NCBI RefSeq assembly: GCF_963583255.1
Contig: NC_084816.1
Location: 9,377,600-9,441,599 of the forward strand
DNA length: 64,000 bases
Source: Pyrus communis
Taxonomy: Eukaryota; Streptophyta; Magnoliopsida; Rosales; Rosaceae
Direction of reading: 5' to 3'
Shown here piece by piece: positions 56,926-64,000 of the stretch. A program made the position numbers and the translations under genes. Positions within the stretch are counted from its first letter, which is position 1. The number at the start of each line of letters is the position of its first letter. Below the pieces are notes generated by a model. The model had not been told where the DNA came from. It searched no databases and was given only the letters and a program-made list of their open reading frames with translations.

Positions 56926-58548
56926 ATGGCATCAAGAAAGGACAAAGCTGTTCTCGCAACCAATGCGAAGAACAAAAACATCATTACCGCAAGTGGTGGC
57001 ACTTTGGGAGTCACAACCCAGAGCAAGGCAAGAGCTCTCTATGCCGTTACTTCCACCCTTACATCAACTTTGCCGAAGAAGCAAGAGCATCCAAGGCACG
57101 AGCCCGTGATCACCCTGGCCTCGCTAAGGGCGCCAAGGGAAGAAAGCCAGAAAAGGTACTCCGAGTCGTTGACTTTCGATTCTGACTTAAGCAGCAGCTT
57201 GTATCCCATAGCTATGCAAGTCATGACTACTGGTACAACTTTAATAAAAAAGCAGCTAGCATAAATAAACGAAGCAATCGCAAGGCTGACAAGGACCGTG
57301 GAGGAAAAAGACTTGTAGATTGCCACACTCGTCAACCGTCTGAAGGCATAGCACAACGAGAAAGCTGACCTAAAGGTTGATCCACCAAATAAGGAAACTA
57401 ATGAAAATGAAGAGTCTTTGATAGACAAAGCTGAAGATAAGCTAGAGGTGGACCGAGCTACGACCCTCATGGGATCTTTCTCTATCCAACAGTTGCAAAG
57501 GATAATCACAAGCACAATCAAGGCGCAATATGAAAGAAGCTCACATGATTCCGTGTTGTACTCAAAGCCATACTCTAAAAGGATTGATGCCTTGAGGATG
57601 CCAAGGGGTTATCAACCACCTAAATTCATGCAATTCGATGGAAAGGGCAATCTGAAACAACATATTGCCCATTTCATTGAAACTTGCAACAATGTTGGGA
57701 CTGATGAAGACTACTGCTCAAGCAGTTCTTGCACTCGCTAAAAGGTAACGCCTTTGATTGGTACACCAACCTCGAGCCCGAGTCTATCAACAGTTGGGAC
57801 CAGCATGAAAGGGAATTCCTCTACAGCACTCACCGCATCGTAAACATGTTGGAGCTGTCAAGTACAAAATAGTGGAAGGATGAACCTATCGTTGACTACA
57901 TCAATAGATGGCGTTCATTAAGTTTGGATTGTAAAGATCGGCTTTCTGAAACCTCCGCCATTGAGATGTGTGTTCAAGGCATGCACTAGGGGTTACATTA
58001 CATCCTCCAAGGCATAAAACCGAGAACATTTGAAGAATTGGCAACTCGATCCTATGATATAGAGCTGAATATTGCCAATCATGGACAGAATGAGCCGATC
58101 ACTGACTTAAAAAATGATAAGGTGTTTACCCAAAGGTAGACAAAACTGGGAAAAAACCCGCTAAAGAAGCTTTGGCCATCCATACTACCCTCATCAATAC
58201 CTCATCTGCGCTCGTCAAGATCTCCTCCAAAAGCAAAATGAAAGAGATGAAGAGAGATGAGCCTTATCATACCCAAGACAGGTACAAAACACCTTGAAGG
58301 AACTAAGAAAGAAGACGTACCATTTTTCTGACTCTGACGTGGCTGCAATACTAGAAGACTTGCTGTTAAAAAAGGTGATTGAGTTACCTGAATGCAAGTG
58401 CCCCGAAGAGATGAATCACGTTAACGATCCTAGGTACTGCAAGTACCATCATATCGTAAGTCATCCCTATCTCATTGAAATTAGTATATTGGATCAAGAA
58501 ATTAAAGTCTCAGGAGCAATCCAGATTAATTTTATGAGATGTAAATAA
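56926..58548 (+). pseudogene. Ty3/gypsy gag remnant D
   Basis: Starts MASRKDKAVLATNAKNKN at 56926. Stops at 57262, 57316 and 57349 are in frame; the sequence then continues to 57741 with SKRIDALRMPRGYQPPKF and MQFDGKGNLKQHIAHFIET, the conserved retrotransposon gag core. A frameshift near 57720 moves reading to another frame (GNAFDWYTNLEPESI near 57750, WKDEPIVDYINRW near 57885, [16 protein letters not shown] near 58005). The part at 58294-58500 has SDVAAILEDLLLKKVIELPE and YCKYHHIVSHP, the start of a CCHC-type region. No protease, RT or integrase follows; the element is truncated near 58550. Confidence 0.8.
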
Positions 58549-58559
58549 TTGAGACAACA

Positions 58560-61320
58560 TTCAAGTATGGATTCATTTTATGTTGTGACCTTCATCTTCT
58601 AAGGAAGTGAATCCTATGAACCGAGGGATTTATCGTGCTTCAGGCAAATATAAATTGATTGGCTATCTGCCTATATATTGGGTCGCCCAACATAGGCGGC
58701 TAAATCATCCTTCAAGGGCAGCACATTCTTCGAGGATGTTGACTCGATGTCTGTTAAGTACGTCTATCCTTGTAAGCATGTTTGCAGCTGGTATATGATC
58801 TCACCATTTTTGCTAGATCAGAGGAATGGGTATGGAGCAACAATCTAAAAGCTAGAATACATCGCACTCACTTATCATACTCGTGCGGTGTGAGGATCGA
58901 GATGAGACATAGTGGGCAACATCCATGCAAATTCACGGCATTCTTTAGGAAAGTTGGCGTTCTTATCTCCCCCTAACGGCAAGAAGATTGTCTAATTGAA
59001 GTAACAACCCACAAAATGAGCAGTAAAGATCGCATGCGAAGGCTGTAAAGAGCTAATATGAATGAGAATCATGATCGACAAAGATTCACATCCTTTTTTG
59101 AGAACCCATATTGATACGTTGTTGCGTAACTTGGCACAGAAAATACACCCCATAATGCGTAAGTACGAAAACATCAGGTTCTCACCCAATGACCAACTAT
59201 AACACCAAAATATATTAGGTGGCAATGTGCCTCAAGGAGAAGCTTAACATATTTGGGTACAAGATTGCATAGCCCTAGCAGAAACCAAAAGCTTAATGCA
59301 TTCACAAAATCCAGGCGATCAATTAAATTGCATTTTATGATTGCTTTGTGAGGTTGTTTTGGGGTGAACCTAAGGAATTCAATGTTCAATTACCAACTCA
59401 AAAGACATGCAATACTCATTGAAACATCATCAATATAAACTCTCCGACATTATCCAATCTTCCAGATTTTATGGGATAATTAGGGTGGTGAACCCTTAAA
59501 ATTAGCCAGGAGGTTTAGCAGCAATGTGTATGGACAAACATGTGACTATTTTATCAATACATCAACCAAAACCATAAGTATTTATATGGTCCACGTTTTA
59601 GTTAGGTTAGTCCACATATATTCCTTTGAATCCACTGTGAAAATAGGGTTCATATACAATCTTTGCGAGGGATGATATAGAAATCTAATTTCCCAAATGA
59701 GCATGCTTGGCAAAGTGTGCTTGTAGGCACAAGATCTTTACTTCGGGTAAGGAGATGTTTCATGGCATCATTCTTTGACCTAAGTGTCCCAAATGGTCGT
59801 GCCAAAGCAAGTAAACTGCTCGAATCACCCGGCTCCAGGTTGGCCACACATGGCACATCCTTGTTGGGAGGCAGCCAATTGGCTCCAAAACAAAGCTTCG
59901 GGCTTCATATTTTGTAGGTCGTGCAATGATATTCCACTCTATATCCTTCATTGGTTTCATTCATGATTATTGTCATCTCAAATATCCTTAAAACTCAATG
60001 ATGTTCTTTTGGAATGAAAAAAATATAAGGTCTCTTGAATGGTAAATCAGTACCATTCATACAACGAGAAGCATTCCAATACTCTTAATCAGGTTGAATA
60101 GACCTAAAGTCGTTACTAGAGAGATGATTTAGGTATAAAGTTAATGTGCGTAGTATCACGTTCATCCAAATAACTAACTTTCCCACATTTGTACCTAATC
60201 ACGTGTTTAATTGAATTTAGTCACATGTTTAAGAAACATGATTCAATTAACTCATATTTAATGAAAATATTGTAACATTATCCATAAACTAAAACAAACA
60301 CCTAACTTGAATCCAAGAACATAGAAAATTGTTCACTAAGTAAACCAAAGTTACTAAAAGGATTCAGCCAACAAAGCCACCCATGCCAAAATTTTGTTAT
60401 TCCAAACGTGCAGGTAGAGCAAAATTAGTGTCACATATTGACTACGAAAATGGTACTCCTCAACAACATTGGTAGGGGCACAAACTGGTGCATAACCAAT
60501 GATCTTTTCTATCAAAAAGGAAATAGATTCTGCAAGGTTAAGGTTTGGGGAAACTGTCCTTTATTCTTGAAGTTTTAGGTCTTAGGTGCCAAGGGTCACA
60601 CTTCAAGCTGTGATGCCACCCCTTGGCGGGCCCTGATTCTACCATACGTTGTAAAACAAACTCTATAGTGGGTGAGACAAAGATAAACTTTTGTTCAAAA
60701 GTTTTCAGCCTAACTATGCGAGTGTGTTCGATACATCCCTGCCAAAGCAAGGCATGTCGTTCGCTGACTTCAACCAGAACTGGGTCAAACCATTGGGTAG
60801 ACTCTAGCCAGACAAGGTCTATACCATTTAGTACTTCGCAACAAAATCACTGGGGTACCTTCTCTAACATTTATGGCAATAATCAGATCCAAGAATTTGG
60901 TAAAGTTCTGCTTTCTACAATGTTACTGCATGAGCGATTTTGAAACATGGAAGGACAAGAAAAATATTCTCCAATCAAAATTCGATCAGATTTTTTAAAC
61001 TTCATAATCGTACTCATTCGTGAGTGTAGAGGTTTCAATCATGGTTTGCTTCAAGCAATATCATCATACATGATGAAACGGTCCATAGAGCGAGCCAAAG
61101 AGCCATGAAATTCTCGTTAGGGAGGTACTTCCATTTGCAATGCTTCAGGCATAAGTCTTCGAATGAAGATCATGGCAGAGGCTTATTCAGCTCTTCCATG
61201 ACAATGTTGGCTTCAATGGTTTCTCAGCTTCTTGATAGTCAAGTGAGCTTCACGTCTTGTACCCATATAGAGTGGTTTCTATCAGAAGCGTCCAAGTCAA
61301 GGAAGTCGAACTCATGACGA
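58560..61320 (-). pseudogene. Decayed copia coding remnant C
   Basis: On the minus strand, from high to low coordinates: a gag-like stretch near 61310-61240 (FLDLDASDRNHSIWVQDVKL), GAG-pre-integrase LLWHDHLGHLGQRMM (about 59810) and TLCQACSFGKLDF (about 59700). Integrase C-terminal matches follow: FSYLRIMGCIF (about 59150), HAIFTAHFVGCYFN (about 59000) and, in the next frame, PLGGDKNANFPKE (about 58960) and MLPTMSHLDPHTA. Many stops and frame changes lie between. RT and RNase H are missing; the gypsy remnant D begins where they should be. Confidence 0.65.
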
Positions 61321-61888
61321 TTCATCAATCCACTGAATGGAGGAACAAAATTGTGTTTGGTGCTATGAGAAATAAATCCTCCATAAGCATCAAGGTTAGA
61401 ACATTTGAGTTCTAAGACATGGTTTACATGAAAAACTTCGGGTTTCCATGAGTGTATTGTTTTATGAAAACTTCTAGTTTCAAATGCACTAAATTTGAAA
61501 CTACAAGTTCTAGTTTAGTATAAACTTCCGGTTCATAAAAGGATGTACCTATAAGAACACATAAGACAATATATAACTAAAGTGTAGTGAATTTAGGAAC
61601 TCAAGTGACATCACAGTCATTGAAAATATCAAACTTAGATTTTAGGAAAACCTGATTGGCAAAAAACAAATTAAGCCTTTGAAATTGTAGAAGATCCTTC
61701 TTGGAAAACCGAAATTTCATCTCCAGTGCGTTGTATCACGTTCAAGACAAAAAAAATTAAATTGAATCAATTATATATTTATTCAATAAATAATAAGTTA
61801 ATCATAAAAAAGGATGATTAAAACGTGATACTTATCTGAAACATCAACAAACTATCTTTAACACAGCATCAAGAGCGTGATAATAATG
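61321..61888 (-). other. Leader region of copia C
   Basis: Lies between the LTR and the first gag-like remnant on the minus strand. AT-rich, no open frame; consistent with an untranslated leader. Confidence 0.4.
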
Positions 61889-62162
61889 TGTTGTAGACCT
61901 TTTTGACTAAAGAATTCTAGATAGATTGAGAGAGGGTGTGGCAAGCACAGAGAGAATTGGACGAATTCTAATGTGTGATTTCTCACCCCCATTATGCCTT
62001 TATTTATAGTAATAGGGAAGGTAGATTCCTTACCCAAATTGGGTTACAACTCTAATCGGATAATATCTAAAGATAAGATATGGTAAAATGCCACAATAAT
62101 TCCTAGGATTTACACAATCACGTTTGACACAATCACATTCCTAAACTATTAGGACTGCAACA
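61889..62162 (-). repeat. 5' LTR of the minus-strand copia C
   Basis: 274 bp. On the minus strand it starts TGTTGCAGTCC and ends GGTCTACAACA (TGTTG...CAACA). A TATA region TTACTATAAATAAAGG lies at about 61998-62013. After the LTR the sequence CATTATTATCACGCTC is a degraded form of the initiator tRNA-Met primer site. It shares TGATTGTGTAAATC and TATAAATAAAGGCA with the LTR at 55225-55461 but is otherwise different, so the two LTRs are related families rather than a pair. Confidence 0.6.
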
Positions 62163-63249
62163 GTTCATTGTATTGTGTGTTGTGTATTATGTATTTATAC
62201 ATTGTGTATTGTACATTGTAGGCTGGCAAAAAAAGTTTTGGAATGCCAAAAAAACCCCTTCGCTTGCTGCTATAAGGATAATAAGAAATCTCCTATCCCA
62301 AAATAGACCACGGAATAAGCAAGGGGAATGGACAACACATGTCCATGGAAGAAGCAGCAAAACAATAGGAATTGTAGACAAAATTTACAAACTAAATGAT
62401 TTGTCACCAATAAGAATGAATACGTTTATCAACACTTAAGTAATAATCTAATCAACTTCCATGTCATTTAGTTTACAAAATTTTGTCTCTCTAACAATAC
62501 CCTAAAAATATACATACAATCAAACACATAAAGTAATTATAAATTTCATTATAAGTAATTGTACGTACCTTCACACATGTTAATAGTGAAGTAGAAGTAA
62601 AAGTAGACACCAGAGCATCTACTTAACTCAAGTTCCCAACCTTGATAATTTCATTTTCTTGTAATAATTAACTGATATGAAAATCTCAAAGGCCACCACT
62701 TCTTCACCTTTGGTATACCGACGAAGTAGCACAAAGTAAAACAAGACCGACTGCAGTGCATATTCATAAACAGCTTAAAACGGAGACATACAAATCTAAA
62801 CGATACGGGAATTACTGAGGGAAATACGTGAATTCGCAGATCTCCTTCATGTTCACTCACATCTTTCAATTCCCCTTCATGGCGAGATAGCATTAGTTGC
62901 CAAGCAGCTCGTCTGACATAGTTCAAAGGGACAGATGTAGCACTACTTAGCATACTTTATTTCACGAAATTGATGCACAAGTAGGTTTGGTTAGGTTACG
63001 CTACATTTCTGTCTACGTAGGATCGTTCTATTTATTTGTAATGCTTAATTGGTTTAATAGTCCTGTAGTGATATGGTAGTTGGAAAATAATCCATGTGAT
63101 AAAAACACAAGTACACCACATGTTATTATATAACAGCAGGTGGGAAATTTTATTTTTTTATGTTACTAATTTTTTAACACAAGAATCTTACCACTTATAT
63201 AAAGACATATGATGTACTACTCTGTGTTCCGGGCACATTGCAAAATCTC
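62163..63249. other. Gene-free spacer
   Basis: A TGTATTGTG/TACATTG-rich stretch at 62170-62220 follows the LTR. The 100-codon minus frame at 62651-62953 (MLSSATSVPLNYVRRAAW...) looks protein-like in composition but I recognise no family and no splice context, so I leave it uncalled. Confidence 0.4.
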
Positions 63250-63502
63250 TCTTTGTGGTGAAGTGTGTTAGGATTTAAGTTCAAAATTGAAAATTTTGTC
63301 AACTCTCCGTTAATTGTTAGCACATGAGGCTCAATTGTGAGACTATAAGGATAAAGTTAACCTCACATACAAGCCTCATGTGCTAACACTTAATGAAAAG
63401 TTCTGTTTCAGCTTGATATGTATGGCTCACGTACTAATAATTAACGGAAGTCGACTAACTTTTCAATTTGGGGCCTAAATCCTAAAAAACTTCATCACAT
63501 GT
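63250..63502. mobile_element. Fold-back MITE, about 250 bp
   Basis: Left arm TTGTGGTGAAGTGTGTTAGG... and reverse complement of the right arm (TGTGATGAAGTTTTTTAGG...) pair over about 65 bp including GTTAATTGTTAGCACATGAG. A second inner inverted pair (TTAGCACATGAGGCT and AGCCTCATGTGCTAA) lies at 63318-63390. No coding frame. Confidence 0.65.
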
Positions 63503-64000
63503 GCTTAAATCCAATTTTTTTTTTTACATGGGCTACCTTCCAACTATCTCATTACCACGGAGACTAATAATCCAACTAGGAAAAGCAAATCATTTTCATA
63601 CCACCGGCCGGCGACCTTCAAACCTTCAAATCCAGTGGCAATGGCCTAGTTAGTATAAGTTGTTGGACTCGTAAGCATCCTTGTCATGGGAAAGCAAATT
63701 CACGATCCTTCTTCCTTGTAATGAACTATTTCAATTAAATTGTACCAATGTTCATGAGACCTATCCAACGGTTGCCAAGACAGAGAATAAACATAAGATG
63801 CATGACCAATTTCTAGAATGGAGCTGGTGTAGTGCACACAGCTTAAGCCAAACCAAGGTCTTCATATCTAAATCAAGAAGTGTAGGGTCCTGATATCCTG
63901 TTGTAAAGAGCAAAACTCACTCTTACCACAAGCTATTAATAATATGGTCGTGATCTCCCATTATTACGTGCAACTATCTCCACTATATAAATATATTAAA
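63503..64000. other. Spacer at the window end
   Basis: The 63640-63680 segment (GGCCTAGTTAGTATAAGTTG) has a tRNA-like look but no complete box B or fold. The 70-codon frame at 63681 is unsupported. Confidence 0.4.

Noticed and set aside
62651..62953. 100-codon minus frame
   Set aside because: Protein-like composition in part (NYVRRAAWQLMLSRHEGE) but no recognised family, promoter or exon partner.
63640..63690. tRNA-like segment
   Set aside because: Box A-like words only; no acceptor stem, anticodon arm or box B.
1..64000. CRISPR array, operon, phage or bacterial defence system
   Set aside because: The window is plant nuclear DNA; repeats present are transposons, microsatellites and minisatellites, none with spacer-repeat structure.

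Overview
This is a plant nuclear window, very probably from a woody eudicot and most likely Rosaceae (apple/pear type). The evidence is spliced plant genes with GT-AG introns, a plastid ribosomal protein gene, plant-type C2H2 zinc-finger factors, AT-rich spacers, and many small transposable elements of kinds common in rosaceous genomes. The family assignment is inference; no single base pattern proves it.

Five host protein genes are supported: a ZAT5-like C2H2 repressor (22948-23916, +), a six-exon plastid 50S ribosomal protein L9 gene (31136-33663, -), a two-exon gene for a 69-residue single-membrane-pass protein (36012-36322, +), histone H2B (38875-39279, -) and a STOP1-like zinc-finger factor (49110-50372, -). 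One tRNA-Val(UAC) gene lies at 29662-29734 (-). A second copy beside it (29814-30401) is split by a 511-bp TIR element.

Most of the rest is mobile DNA. A nearly intact Ty1/copia element A fills 10430-16794: 535-bp LTRs with seven differences, target duplication GAAAG, three in-frame stops and no frameshift seen. An older copia element B fills 42714-47813: target duplication GTATC, LTRs with about two dozen differences, and a coding region with stops, shifted frame and a lost protease aspartate. Two diverged TRIM elements sit in tandem at 19080-19988. A 2.3-kb solo LTR (51600-53914) is nested inside a TIR element (51272-54465). From 55225 to 62162 a plus-strand Ty3/gypsy gag remnant is embedded among minus-strand copia remnants. 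A 5'-truncated LINE tail lies at 37700-38180. Many MITE-like elements and several SINEs with recognisable target duplications fill the spacers.

Layout: 1-10.4 kb is gene-free with TIR elements; 10.4-16.8 kb is copia A; 17-22.3 kb is tandem repeats, MITEs, TRIMs and a SINE; 22.7-25.3 kb is ZAT5 and pyrimidine-rich DNA; 26-30.4 kb is SINE, MITEs and tRNA; 31-39.5 kb is the housekeeping cluster RPL9, small membrane protein and H2B; 39.5-48 kb is MITEs and copia B; 49-50.4 kb is STOP1-like; 51-62.2 kb is nested retroelements; 62.2-64 kb is spacer with one MITE. The host genes share no evident pathway. I found no CRISPR, operon or defence-like system. The most unusual signals are the predicted leader intron of copia A that would start gag inside the LTR, the tRNA gene broken by a transposon, and the paired hairpin element at 18.3-18.7 kb.
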